Of a DNA stretch of 42,349 nt, positions 7,170-15,625 are shown one piece after another. The notes beneath the pieces were generated by a model. That model was not told where the DNA came from. It saw only the letters and a list, made by a program, of their open reading frames with translations, and did no database searches. The stretch is from Thalassobaculaceae bacterium (GTDB lineage: Bacteria; Pseudomonadota; Alphaproteobacteria; Thalassobaculales; Thalassobaculaceae): NCBI GenBank assembly GCA_029212785.1, contig JARGOG010000015.1:1-42349 (forward strand). Direction: 5' to 3'. The position numbers and the translations under genes were made by a program. How positions within the stretch are numbered: the stretch's first letter is position 1; each line of letters starts with the position of its first letter.

Positions 7170-7825
7170 GAATTCACCCGGACGTAGTCCACCACACCGC
7201 GCACATAGGGGACGTTGCGGGCATGACCGATCACCCGGGCAAGCTCGGCCTGGGTGCGGGCGATGCCCATGATGTAGACGGTCTGATTCACCACCTCGAC
7301 CGAGAAGTTGATCGACGCCACCTTGTCGTCCGTCAGCAGGGTGACCCGAAGCTCCGTCGCGATCCGCGTGTCGCGGCCGAAATCGGTCAGAGTCGACTGG
7401 TCGGTCACCTGCAACTCGTTGATCACCTCGAAGACGCCGTCGGCGCTCCAGGCCAGACGGGTCGCCGTCACCCGGTCGTCGGGATTTCTCACCGCGCCGG
7501 TCAGCAGGACCCGGCCTTCGTCGACGGTGAAGGACACTTCGGAGAACAGGTCGTAGTTGGTCTCGAAGAACTTGGCGTTGAGCTGCAGGCGAATGCGGCC
7601 GTCATCGACGGAGCGCGTGAACCCCTTCTCGGTCTGTGCGGCCGTCACGCCGGCGGCACCGGCGCCGACGGCCACGCCCGCCGGTGAGCATCCGGCAAGC
7701 GGCAGCGCCAGGACCGCGGCGACCGCGACCGCGAGCCAGGGCAGGTGGCGTGAACGCGAGCGGGTCTGACGTGGGCTGTAGGGACGCAGGCTGCAAGGGC
7801 GCAGGGTCTGGGACTCCTGGGGCAT
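7166..7825 (-). CDS. BON-domain outer-membrane lipoprotein (DolP/OsmY-like)
   Basis: A 219-residue predicted lipoprotein. A basic N-terminal region and hydrophobic stretch lead to the lipobox LPLAGC, with the lipid-bearing Cys near residue 46. Two BON domains follow, one with FSEVSFTVDEGRVLLTGAV and one with VASINFSVEVVNQTVYIMG. In E. coli, DolP (YraP) has this layout and maintains outer-membrane integrity. Its place beside yraN and opposite an LpoA-like gene parallels the E. coli yraM-yraN-yraP region. The start at 7825 leaves an unusually long basic leader; a shorter start nearer the hydrophobic stretch cannot be excluded. Confidence 0.88.
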   Translation of the reverse strand: MPQESQTLRPCSLRPYSPRQTRSRSRHLPWLAVAVAAVLALPLAGCSPAGVAVGAGAAGVTAAQTEKGFTRSVDDGRIRLQLNAKFFETNYDLFSEVSFTVDEGRVLLTGAVRNPDDRVTATRLAWSADGVFEVINELQVTDQSTLTDFGRDTRIATELRVTLLTDDKVASINFSVEVVNQTVYIMGIARTQAELARVIGHARNVPYVRGVVDYVRVNS

Positions 7826-7879
7826 GGCTTCGCACTCCGATCAATACCGCTTCATACTTAGGTGTTTCGCGCGCCGCCG

Positions 7880-8344
7880 TCACCGGGTCTCGCGGTGCAG
7901 GTCCCGCAGATGGATCGGCGGGCGCCACGGCCGTATGGCGACAAGATCGAGGCGGCGGGTCAGGCCGGCCAGCGTCGGATCCCGGGCCGCCACCAGATCC
8001 AGAGCCCGCGCGATCCGCAGTCGCTGGCGGGTCGAGACCGCGGCAACCGCCGCCTCCAGGCTGGGTCGGGCCTTCACCTCGACCGCGATGAGGATGCTGC
8101 CGCGCCGGGCCACCAGGTCGATCTCGCCGGCGGGTGTCCGTTCTCTGCGGGCCAGGATCCGGTAGCCCTTCAGACGCAGCCAGAGGGCGGCCCAGGTCTC
8201 CGCCGCGAGGCCCCAGGACTGCGCGCGCCGCCGCCGCGCCTTTTCGCTTGCCGTGTTCGTGTCATCTTCGCGTGCTTTGCTGGCGGCACTGACACCGGTG
8301 GCGCCTCGTTTACTTGGGCGCGCGCGTCGACTAGCGTCGGCCAC
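7880..8344 (-). CDS. YraN-family (UPF0102) endonuclease-like protein
   Basis: The conserved part runs from about GLAAETWAALWLRLKGYRIL through the nuclease-like motif GEIDLVARRGSILIAVEVKAR, where Glu, Asp, Glu and Lys form the restriction-enzyme-fold active site, to the C-terminal DLVAIRPWRPP. Function is unknown; the family resembles Holliday-junction or Vsr-like nucleases. The start is uncertain: the frame is open to 8482, but that would overlap the divergent lipoprotein gene. The GTG at 8344 is the only reasonable start outside that gene and leaves a ~40-residue Arg/Ser/Ala-rich leader. No ribosome site is evident. First gene of the operon leading to gshB. Confidence 0.8.
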   Translation of the reverse strand: MADASRRARPSKRGATGVSAASKAREDDTNTASEKARRRRAQSWGLAAETWAALWLRLKGYRILARRERTPAGEIDLVARRGSILIAVEVKARPSLEAAVAAVSTRQRLRIARALDLVAARDPTLAGLTRRLDLVAIRPWRPPIHLRDLHRETR

Positions 8345-8403
8345 GGGCCGGTCGGCCGATTTCGGGGAACCCGAAGGTTTGGATTGAAGTGAGGGCAGGC
8401 TGC

Positions 8404-9750
8404 ATGATGGGATTCCGGGCACGGCAGATGGGTCTCGCGGCGACGCTCGCCGCCATGGTTGCAATCCTGGCCGCGTGTTCAAGCGGAAAAGAGCCTATCG
8501 CCCCAGGCGAGCGGTCGGAATCCGCCCCACCACCGAAGACCGCCGGCGCGACGCCACCGCCCAGTCTCGATGTGCGGCGGAGCGAGCAGGAACCGGGACC
8601 GGTCTTCGTGCCCGAGCGGATTGGCCCGCCGAAAGTGGCGGTGTTGGTGCCGCTCACCGGACGGGCGGCCGAGGTCGGCAAGGCGCTGCGGAACGCGGCC
8701 GAACTCGCGCTGTTCGACATCGCCACGGAAGACTTCGCTCTCGCGTTCTATGACACCGCTTCCAATCCGCAGACCGCGGCCGGCGTCGCCCAGAGCGCCA
8801 TCGCGGACGGAGCGGAGCTGATCATCGGGCCGCTGTTCGCCGAGTCGGCGCGCGCCGTCGGTCCGGTGGCGCGGGCGGCGGGGGTGCCGGTGCTGGCCTT
8901 TTCCAACGACCGCGGCGCGGCGGGGGACGGGGTCTGGGTCCTGGGTCTGCTGCCGGCCCAGCAGGTCGAGCGCGTGATCCGCTATGCCGCCGCCAACGGT
9001 TACGGGCGCTTTGGTGTGCTGGCGCCGTCGAACGCCTATGGCAGTGCCGCGATGCAGGCGGCCCGCGAGGCCGCGGCGCGCTCCGGCGCAGCCATTACCC
9101 GGGCGCAGTCCTACACGCCGGGCGCCGCCTCCCTGTCGGACACCGTGCGCGCCTTCGCCAGCTACGACGCCCGCAAAAGCGCGCTGCAGCGCCAGAAGGC
9201 CGAGCTGCAGTCGAGCGGCGCGGGCCGGGCGCTGGCCCGGCTCAAGGGCCGCGAGACCAGCGGGGCCTATCCCTACGACGCGGTACTGGTGCCGGAGGGC
9301 GGACAGGCGATCCTCAATCTCGCTCCGCTGATGGCTTATTACGATATCGATCCGAACGAAGTTAAATACCTCGGCACCGCGCTCTGGGCCGATCCGTCGC
9401 TCGGGCGAGAACCGACCCTGGTCGGCGGCTGGTTCGCGGCTCCGGACCCTGAAGGGCGCAAGGCGTTCCTCGATCGCTATCGCGCCGTGCACGGCGACGC
9501 ACCGCATGGATTGGCGTCGCTGGCCTATGACGCGGTCGGGATGGCCGCGGTGCTGGCGCGTCAGCCGGGCGCCGGTGGATTTTCCTTCGAGAACCTGACC
9601 CAGCCCTCGGGATTCAATGGCGCGGACGGGCTGTTCCGGCTGCTGATCGACGGCACCAACCAGCGGGGCCTCGCGATCCTGCGCCTTACGCCGAGTGGCC
9701 TGGAACGGGTCGATCCGGCGCCGCGGCGCTTCTCGCCGGCAATCAACTGA
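8404..9750 (+). CDS. LpoA/LppC-like penicillin-binding-protein activator lipoprotein
   Basis: A 448-residue lipoprotein with lipobox ILAAC near residue 26, a Pro/Ala-rich linker, then a periplasmic-binding-protein fold starting at KVAVLVPLTGRAAEVGKAL and containing DGAELIIGPLFAESARAV. The family includes LpoA, an outer-membrane lipoprotein that activates the peptidoglycan synthase PBP1A in gammaproteobacteria. Alphaproteobacterial members lack the N-terminal TPR part, and their partner is less clear. The ATG at 8404 is chosen with GTGAGGG (8389-8395) upstream. It is divergent from the yraN operon, and its end nearly meets hemW (31-base gap). Confidence 0.87.
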   Translation: MMGFRARQMGLAATLAAMVAILAACSSGKEPIAPGERSESAPPPKTAGATPPPSLDVRRSEQEPGPVFVPERIGPPKVAVLVPLTGRAAEVGKALRNAAELALFDIATEDFALAFYDTASNPQTAAGVAQSAIADGAELIIGPLFAESARAVGPVARAAGVPVLAFSNDRGAAGDGVWVLGLLPAQQVERVIRYAAANGYGRFGVLAPSNAYGSAAMQAAREAAARSGAAITRAQSYTPGAASLSDTVRAFASYDARKSALQRQKAELQSSGAGRALARLKGRETSGAYPYDAVLVPEGGQAILNLAPLMAYYDIDPNEVKYLGTALWADPSLGREPTLVGGWFAAPDPEGRKAFLDRYRAVHGDAPHGLASLAYDAVGMAAVLARQPGAGGFSFENLTQPSGFNGADGLFRLLIDGTNQRGLAILRLTPSGLERVDPAPRRFSPAIN

Positions 9751-9781
9751 GTCACCGCCCGCGGAGCCGACCGTCGTCGGA

Positions 9782-10996
9782 TCAACGTCCGGCGGGGACG
9801 ACGGTGTGGTGCAGCAGATGCGCGGTGACGGCATCGAGCCGGGCGCGGCCGGCCGGCGTGGCGCGGATGTCGGATCCGTCGACCGCGAGGAACCCTGCGG
9901 AAACCAGCGTGTCGAGAACGTCCGGCGGAAACAGGTCCGTCGGTGGCGCGGCGAACAGGTGGCGGAACCGCGTCTCGGTCAGCCCCTCGTCGATCCGCAG
10001 CCCCATGAGCACGGCTTCGACCAGCATCTCGTCGACCGGTATCGGGGCGTCGTCGACCAGGGCATGGCCGTCCCGGGCCACCCGCTCCAACCAGATCTTC
10101 GGCGCCCGATGGATCCGGGCTGCGGTTTTGGCCGCTCCCGGCGCGCCGTCGGATACCCGCCCATGGGCGCCCGGTCCGATGCCGAGGTAGTCCTGATAGC
10201 GCCAGTAGACCAGGTTGTGCCGGCAGGCATGGCCGGCGCGGGCGTGGTTGGAGACCTCGTAGGCCGGCAACCCGGCAGCCCCCAGAATCTCCTGGGTCGC
10301 CTCGTACAGATCGGCGGCGGCATCGTCGTCGGGCAGGGCGAAGTCGCCGCGGGCGTGCCGGGCATAGAACGGTGTCGTCGGTTCGATCGTCAGCTGATAG
10401 AGCGACAGATGCGTCGGGGCGAGAGCGAGGGCCCGGGACAGCTCGCCGGTCCAGGACGCGATGTCCTGTCCCGGGCGCGCATAGATCAGGTCGAATGAAA
10501 CATTCTCGAAATGCGCGCGCACGGAATCCAGCGCCGACAGCGCCTCCGCGGCGGTGTGCTCGCGGCCGAGAAATTTCAGCGCCGCGTCGTCCAGCGCCTG
10601 GATGCCGAGGGAGACCCGCGTGATCCCGGCGTTGTGGAACGCGGCCATCTTCGCCGCTTCGACCGAGGTCGGATTGGCCTCCAGCGTAATCTCGATGTCG
10701 TTGTTGAAGGTGAAGAGCCGGCGTGCCGCCTCGATGACCGCCGCCACCGTCTCGGGTTCCATCAGGGACGGGGTGCCGCCGCCGAAGAAGATGCTGATCA
10801 GGCGCCGCCGTCCCACGCGCGGCGCCAGGGTCTCCAGCTCGCGCACCAGCAGGTCGCGCCACAGTTCGTGGTCGACACTGTCCGAGACGTGGCTGTTGAA
10901 GTCGCAATACGGGCATTTGGCCCGGCAGAACGGCCAGTGGACGTACAGACCGATCGGGTCCGAGCCGAGCAGGTCGGTTCCCCGGGGATCAACCAT
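9782..10996 (-). CDS. hemW: HemW-like radical SAM heme chaperone
   Basis: A 404-residue radical SAM protein. The cluster-binding motif C-x3-C-x2-C is at Cys24, Cys28 and Cys31 (FCRAKCPYC), followed by the SAM-binding FFGGGTPS and EITLEANPTS blocks and the HemN_C domain. HemW was long annotated as oxygen-independent coproporphyrinogen oxidase but members of this clade carry heme to target proteins. The ATG at 10996 begins four bases after the rdgB stop, so the two are coupled. It is the last gene of rph-rdgB-hemW, a common alphaproteobacterial order. Starts at 11023 or 11071 would overlap rdgB. Confidence 0.93.
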   Translation of the reverse strand: MVDPRGTDLLGSDPIGLYVHWPFCRAKCPYCDFNSHVSDSVDHELWRDLLVRELETLAPRVGRRRLISIFFGGGTPSLMEPETVAAVIEAARRLFTFNNDIEITLEANPTSVEAAKMAAFHNAGITRVSLGIQALDDAALKFLGREHTAAEALSALDSVRAHFENVSFDLIYARPGQDIASWTGELSRALALAPTHLSLYQLTIEPTTPFYARHARGDFALPDDDAAADLYEATQEILGAAGLPAYEVSNHARAGHACRHNLVYWRYQDYLGIGPGAHGRVSDGAPGAAKTAARIHRAPKIWLERVARDGHALVDDAPIPVDEMLVEAVLMGLRIDEGLTETRFRHLFAAPPTDLFPPDVLDTLVSAGFLAVDGSDIRATPAGRARLDAVTAHLLHHTVVPAGR

Positions 10997-11000
10997 GGAA

Positions 11001-11639
11001 TCAGCGGTCAGTTGACCCGCCATCGACGCCCGTCCCGCTGAAGCATCGGGCCACCAGTTTGCCAAAGGCATCGGCCCGGTGGCTCACCGAATGCTTCCAC
11101 TCGCTGTCGCCTTCGCCGAAGGTCTTGGTGTCGCCGTCGGGCACGAACATGGGGTCGTAGCCGAAGCCCTTGTCGCCGCGCGGCGGCCAGACGGCGGTGC
11201 CGGTCACATAGCCTTCCACGCTTTCGCAATGCCCGTCCGGCCAAGCGAGGGTCAGGGCGCAGGTGAACCACGCCTTGTCATCGGCGGAGCCGCTCTGCGC
11301 CATCCGGTCATGGACCTGTTCCATGGCCACGGAGAAGTCCTTGGACGGTCCGGCCCAGCGCGCCGAGTAGATGCCCGGATCGCCGTTCAGGGCCGCCACG
11401 CAGAAGCCGGAATCATCGGCCAGCGCGGGTTTTCCGGACGCTGTCGCGGCGGCCAGCGCCTTCAGTTCCGCATTCGCAATGAATGTCGTCCCGGTCTCGT
11501 CGGGTTCCGGCAGGCCGAGATCGCCGGCCGAGACGACCTCCATCCCATAGGGTGCCAGCAGCTCGCCGATCTCCCGAACCTTGCCGGGATTGTGCGTTGC
11601 CAGGACCAGGGTGCCGCCGGACAGTTTGCGCGGTTCCAT
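11001..11639 (-). CDS. rdgB: RdgB/HAM1-family dITP/XTP pyrophosphatase
   Basis: A 212-residue enzyme that hydrolyses non-canonical purine nucleotides (ITP, dITP, XTP) to monophosphates, preventing their entry into DNA and RNA. Seen: the substrate loop [10 protein letters not shown] near the N-terminus, the metal-binding ALADDSG, and the family block [11 protein letters not shown], ending in SVSHRADAF. The length is normal. It lies 11 bases after rph and 4 bases before hemW. Confidence 0.96.
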   Translation of the reverse strand: MEPRKLSGGTLVLATHNPGKVREIGELLAPYGMEVVSAGDLGLPEPDETGTTFIANAELKALAAATASGKPALADDSGFCVAALNGDPGIYSARWAGPSKDFSVAMEQVHDRMAQSGSADDKAWFTCALTLAWPDGHCESVEGYVTGTAVWPPRGDKGFGYDPMFVPDGDTKTFGEGDSEWKHSVSHRADAFGKLVARCFSGTGVDGGSTDR

Positions 11640-11650
11640 GACGCCCTGCC

Positions 11651-12388
11651 TCAGGCGACCGCGGCAAGCTGCAGAGAGGCCAGCTCGTCGGTGCCCTTGC
11701 GGGCGAGCCGGAGGAGTTCGAGGAACGCAGCCTCCGAGAACGGATCGCCCTCCGCCGTCGCCTGGACCTCGACCAGACCACCGCCGGCGGTAAGCACGAA
11801 ATTGGCATCGGCGTCGCAGTCGCTGTCCTCGGCATAATCGAGATCGAGCACCGGCACGCCCTTGTAGATGCCGCAGGATATGGCGGCGACGCGGTCGACC
11901 AGCGGGTCACTTTTTACCGCGCCGAAACGCTTCAGCGTGGTGATCGCCTGATGCAGCGCGACCCAGGAGCCGGTGATCGCCGCGGTCCGGGTGCCGCCAT
12001 CGGCCTGCAGGACGTCGCAATCGATCCGGATCTGGCGCTCGCCGAGCGCGGCCAAGTCGGTAACCGCGCGCAGGGAGCGGCCGATCAGGCGCTGGATCTC
12101 CTGGGTGCGGCCCGACTGCTTGCCACGGGCGGCCTCGCGGTCGGTGCGGGTGTGTGTGGAGCGCGGCAGCATGCCGTATTCCGCCGTCACCCAGCCCTTT
12201 CCGCCGCCCTTGAGCCACGGCGGCACCCGCTCTTCGATGCTGGCGGTGCAGAGCACATGGGTGTCGCCGAACCGGGCCAGGCAGGACCCTTCGGCATGTT
12301 TGGCGAATCCCGGTTCCAGGACCACGTTGCGCAGGTCGTCGACGGCGCGGCCGGAGGGACGGGAGCCCGGAGGGGGGGCGGATGCCAT
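11651..12388 (-). CDS. rph: RNase PH
   Basis: A 245-residue phosphate-dependent 3'-exonuclease that trims tRNA precursors in the cytosol. Seen: the phosphorolytic core with [30 protein letters not shown], the RNA-contacting [13 protein letters not shown], the active-site [17 protein letters not shown] and [18 protein letters not shown] near the C-terminus. The ATG at 12388 fits the family length. It is the first gene of rph-rdgB-hemW, divergent from hrcA with a 160-base spacer that holds the promoters for both, although I could not assign them securely. Confidence 0.97.
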   Translation of the reverse strand: MASAPPPGSRPSGRAVDDLRNVVLEPGFAKHAEGSCLARFGDTHVLCTASIEERVPPWLKGGGKGWVTAEYGMLPRSTHTRTDREAARGKQSGRTQEIQRLIGRSLRAVTDLAALGERQIRIDCDVLQADGGTRTAAITGSWVALHQAITTLKRFGAVKSDPLVDRVAAISCGIYKGVPVLDLDYAEDSDCDADANFVLTAGGGLVEVQATAEGDPFSEAAFLELLRLARKGTDELASLQLAAVA

Positions 12389-12548
12389 TGGATCGCCTTT
12401 CGTTGCGGATCAGTTAGGCCGATAGACAGGGCCGTTCGGATATCTGAAATTCGGGCGGAAGCTAGCGATCCGGGCTTCCGGCGTCCAGTCTCGCCCGCGC
12501 CGCCGTCGCCTTGCGTTACCGAAAGCCGGCGGCGCGTTGACCACGCCC

Positions 12549-13661
12549 ATGGCGCTGCCTAGATTTTTGGCTACCATGTCCGGCATGCACAGAGATCCCC
12601 TCGACGGTGCGATACCGTCCACCACGCTGGCGCAGCTGAACGAGCGGTCGCGCCGGATCTTCACGCATGTGGTCGACGCCTATGTCGCGACCGGAGAGCC
12701 GGTCGGCTCGCGGACCCTGTCACGTATGCAGGGGCTCGTGCTGTCGCCGGCGACGATCCGAAACGTCATGGCCGATCTCGAGGAAGCGGGGCTGCTGTTC
12801 TCGCCCCACACCTCGGCCGGCCGTCTGCCGACCGATGCCGGGCTGCGGATGTTCGTCGACGGTCTGCTGGAGGTCGGCGGCGATCTGAGCCCCGAAGAGC
12901 GCGAGAGCATCGATGGCCAGTGCGTCGCCGCCGGCCGCAGCCTCTCGGAGATGCTGGAGGAGGCGTCCTCGGCGCTGGCCGGGCTGACTCGCTGTGCCGG
13001 CCTGGTGGTGTCGCCGAAGAACGAAGGGTCGCTGCGCCATATCGAGTTCGTACCGCTCGGCAATCAGCGCGCGCTTGTGGTGATGGTGAGCGAGACCGGC
13101 CTGGTCGAGAACCGGGTGGTCGAGCTGCCGGCGGGTCTGCCGCCGTCGGCCCTGGTCGAGGCGACGAACTACCTCAACACCCGCCTCGGCGGCCGCACGC
13201 TCAGCGAGGCGATGGCGCGGATCGAGGAGGAGATTCTCCAGCGCAAGGCCGAGCTGGACGAACTGACCTCGCGTGTGGTGCAGGCCGGCCTGGCCACCTG
13301 GGGCGGCGGCCCGGGCGCCTCGACCCTGATCCTGCGCGGCCAGTCCGCCCTGCTGCACGACGTTACCGCCCTGGAGGATCTGGAGCGGATCCGCGGGCTG
13401 TTCGAGCAGCTTGAGGAGAAGGAGAGCACCCTGCGCCTGCTGGACGCGACCGGAGCGGCGGACGGCGTGCAGATCTTCATCGGCGCCGAAAACCAGCTGT
13501 TCCGCAATACCGGCTGTTCGATGATCATCGCGCCGTATCACGATCAGAAGCGTTCGGTTGTCGGCGCCATCGGGGTGATCGGTCCGACCCGGATGAACTA
13601 CGCCCGGATCATCCCGATGGTGGACTATACCTCGAAGCTGATCAGCCGGCTGCTGGGATAG
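12549..13661 (+). CDS. hrcA: Heat-inducible transcription repressor HrcA
   Basis: About 370 residues. A winged-helix N-terminal domain (EPVGSRTLSRMQGLVLSPA... then IRNVMADLEEAGLL, HTSAGRLPTDAG) is followed by a GAF-like and dimerisation domain ending GVIGPTRMNYARIIPMVDYT. HrcA represses groESL and sometimes dnaK operons by binding the CIRCE repeat and depends on GroEL for folding. No CIRCE copy was seen in the window, so its targets lie elsewhere. The start is uncertain: ATG codons at 12549, 12576 and 12585 are all possible and none has a good ribosome site. grpE follows after 192 bases. Confidence 0.95.
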   Translation: MALPRFLATMSGMHRDPLDGAIPSTTLAQLNERSRRIFTHVVDAYVATGEPVGSRTLSRMQGLVLSPATIRNVMADLEEAGLLFSPHTSAGRLPTDAGLRMFVDGLLEVGGDLSPEERESIDGQCVAAGRSLSEMLEEASSALAGLTRCAGLVVSPKNEGSLRHIEFVPLGNQRALVVMVSETGLVENRVVELPAGLPPSALVEATNYLNTRLGGRTLSEAMARIEEEILQRKAELDELTSRVVQAGLATWGGGPGASTLILRGQSALLHDVTALEDLERIRGLFEQLEEKESTLRLLDATGAADGVQIFIGAENQLFRNTGCSMIIAPYHDQKRSVVGAIGVIGPTRMNYARIIPMVDYTSKLISRLLG

Positions 13662-13853
13662 GGCGGGATTCGCCCGGCACGCGCCGACGTCCCTTCCCCC
13701 ACGGCAGGGCACCGCTCTTCCGGGCGTCGTCGGCGGGGTTTCCGGCGATTCGGGTTTTCATCCGACCCCTTGCGCCTTACATAGCGAGCGGACGGCGTCA
13801 TCACCGATCTGTCGACCACACATTCTTCGAACCAGGGACAACGAGTAGCGACC

Positions 13854-14525
13854 ATGGTGAACGACCAGAACAAGCCCGCCGGCCCGCAACCCGTCAACGA
13901 CCAGACGGCAGCCGACGCCGCGCCTTTCGACAATGCGGCGGAAGCGTCGCTCGCCGACAGTCTCGGTCTGTCCGATGACGGGACGGTCGATACCGGCGGC
14001 GGCGACACCGATGCCCGCGACCTGCGGATCGCCGAGCTCGAGGAGCAGATGGCCCAGCTCAAGGATCAGGCGCTGCGGGCACTCGCCGATTCAGAGAATC
14101 TGCGCCGCCGTACCGACCGCGAGAAGGAGCAGTGGCGCAAGTTCGCCTCGGCCGACCTGGCGAAGGATCTGCTGAACGCGATCGACAACCTGCGCCGGGC
14201 GCTGGATGCGGTGCCGCAGGAGCGCGAAGGGCTGGACGACGCGGTGAAGAACGTCATCATCGGTGTGGAGATGACGGAAAAGGAAGTGCTGAGCGCTTTC
14301 GAGAAGCATCAGATCAAGCGCATCGATCCGCTCGGCGAGAAGTTCGACTACAACCTGCATCAGGCGATGTTTGAGGTCGAGGATCCGAGCAAGGCGCCGG
14401 GCACCGTGGTCCAGGTGCTCGCCCCCGGATACGTGCTGCATGACCGTCTGCTGCGGGCCGCCATGGTCGGTGTCGCCAAGGGCGGCAAGCCCGATGATCA
14501 CGAACGGATCGACACCACGGCCTGA
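13854..14525 (+). CDS. grpE: Nucleotide exchange factor GrpE
   Basis: A 223-residue cochaperone that releases ADP from DnaK. A ~55-residue acidic, low-complexity N-terminal tail precedes a long coiled coil (about 55-110, with ELEEQMAQLKDQALRALAD) and the C-terminal beta wing with the family signature near VVQVLAPGYVLHDRLLRAAMVGV. The ATG at 13854 has weak upstream AACGAG spacing. An antisense DUF1848 gene separates grpE from dnaK. I saw no convincing sigma-32 promoter before grpE. Confidence 0.96.
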   Translation: MVNDQNKPAGPQPVNDQTAADAAPFDNAAEASLADSLGLSDDGTVDTGGGDTDARDLRIAELEEQMAQLKDQALRALADSENLRRRTDREKEQWRKFASADLAKDLLNAIDNLRRALDAVPQEREGLDDAVKNVIIGVEMTEKEVLSAFEKHQIKRIDPLGEKFDYNLHQAMFEVEDPSKAPGTVVQVLAPGYVLHDRLLRAAMVGVAKGGKPDDHERIDTTA

Positions 14526-14533
14526 ACCTCAGC

Positions 14534-14557
14534 GCCCCATCGGTCGATCGCTGGGGC
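14534..14557. terminator. Hairpin between convergent grpE and DUF1848 genes
   Basis: GCCCCA (14534-14539) pairs with TGGGGC (14552-14557) in the 36-base gap between two convergent stop codons. It could end transcription from both sides. There is no T-run, so the call rests on position and stem only. Confidence 0.35.
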
Positions 14558-14561
14558 CTGC

Positions 14562-15470
14562 TCAGGCCGGCGGCGACACCGGAGCGGGGCGGAGAGGTGC
14601 GAACAGGAACGCTCCATCGGGGTCGTGCCGGCCGTATTTCCGCTTGGCCGTTTCCGGCCGGCCGACCGCGTAGCAATACAGGCAGCCATGCGGGCAACTG
14701 TCATAGGCGCCGATATCGCGGGATTCGGCGCAGGCGCAGCCCGGCCGATTGCCCTTCTCCCGCGCGCCGATCTCCCGCCCTGCCACATCGGACAGACGGC
14801 GGATATCGATGCAGGCGGCGGGGGTCAGGGACGGGACGTGCAGCTCCGGCTGGGCACACAGGGTCGGCCGAATGCCGTGTTCGGAGGCGATGCCGGCCAG
14901 CCGGGCGAGCAGGTTACGCTTCTCGTCCGCCTCCGGATCGCGCCAGGCGAGCCCCGTCTCCCGTTCCAGCCGCCGCAGGTTGGCGCCGGTTTTGCGGTAA
15001 ATTGTCGCGAAGGACAGCACCATCTCATCGACGGCCCCGGCGAGATCCTGTGCCAGGTCGGCAACCATGCGCTCATGAAAGGCCGGTGGGGTCAGGTCGG
15101 TGATCAGGACCGGATCGTAGCGCCAGACCACCGAGCGCGACCCGAAGCGCCGGGCAATCTCGCGGATCTGGCCGACCGCCCTTTGTGTGTCGATCACGGA
15201 GCGTTCCAGCGCCCGCGGATAGCCGGTGACCGTCATCTGCACGGCGAACGGCCGCGTCTCGAGCGACAGCGCGTCCAGCGTGTCGAGAAACGGTGCCGCG
15301 TTCCGGGTCCAGAACACGAAGGCCTCGGCATTCTGCGGATCCAGCGGCACGGTGAATGGTGGGCCGCCATAGGGATTCGCCACCTTCGCGAACCCGGCGG
15401 CGAGGCGGTTGCGGAACCAGGATCCGTAGAAGGCGGGGATGTCGGTCTTGTAACTGGCGGAAACAATCAT
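14562..15470 (-). CDS. DUF1848 family protein, cysteine-rich, possibly radical-SAM-related
   Basis: A 302-residue protein of the DUF1848 family. The N-terminal block MIVSASYKTDIPAFYGSWF is typical of the family and fixes the ATG at 15470; a longer TTG start at 15509 adds unrelated residues. A TIM-barrel-like pattern follows (VWRYDPVLIT, FATIYRK). The C-terminal region holds a cysteine cluster, GCACAESRDIGAY then CPHGCLYCYA, the latter being a C-x3-C-x2-C arrangement like an iron-sulfur site. The reaction is unknown. The gene lies antisense between grpE and dnaK, and its 5' end faces the dnaK heat-shock promoter 42 bases away. Confidence 0.85.
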   Translation of the reverse strand: MIVSASYKTDIPAFYGSWFRNRLAAGFAKVANPYGGPPFTVPLDPQNAEAFVFWTRNAAPFLDTLDALSLETRPFAVQMTVTGYPRALERSVIDTQRAVGQIREIARRFGSRSVVWRYDPVLITDLTPPAFHERMVADLAQDLAGAVDEMVLSFATIYRKTGANLRRLERETGLAWRDPEADEKRNLLARLAGIASEHGIRPTLCAQPELHVPSLTPAACIDIRRLSDVAGREIGAREKGNRPGCACAESRDIGAYDSCPHGCLYCYAVGRPETAKRKYGRHDPDGAFLFAPLRPAPVSPPA

Positions 15471-15511
15471 GGTAAACGCCAACTTGGCGGGCAAATCAGG
15501 GGTCGGCAATG

Positions 15512-15542
15512 CTTGCGTCCACGAATAGCCCCACTATATACG
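15512..15542 (+). promoter_or_regulatory. RpoH (sigma-32) promoter of dnaK
   Basis: CTTG (15512-15515), a 17-base spacer, then ACTATAT (15533-15539) and a G two bases later (15542). This matches the alphaproteobacterial heat-shock pattern CTTG-N17/18-CYTATNT-N2-G at all but one position. It would give a dnaK leader of roughly 80 bases. Confidence 0.7.
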
Positions 15543-15625
15543 ATCCAATCCTGACATTGTCCCCGAATGGGGGCGCCGACGGCGCTTTCGAGGCCTATGG
15601 CGCCTGCCGCTGAAGAGAGGATCGA

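Noticed and set aside
9760-9781. Terminator between the LpoA-like gene and hemW
   Set aside because: Only a 5-bp stem (CCGAC/GTCGG at 9767-9780) without a T-run; too weak to list.
12389-13853. A CIRCE repeat or sigma-32 promoter for hrcA or grpE
   Set aside because: No TTAGCACTC-N9-GAGTGCTAA-like repeat was found. CTTACAT at 13776-13782 resembles a heat-shock -10, but no CTTG lies 17-18 bases before it.
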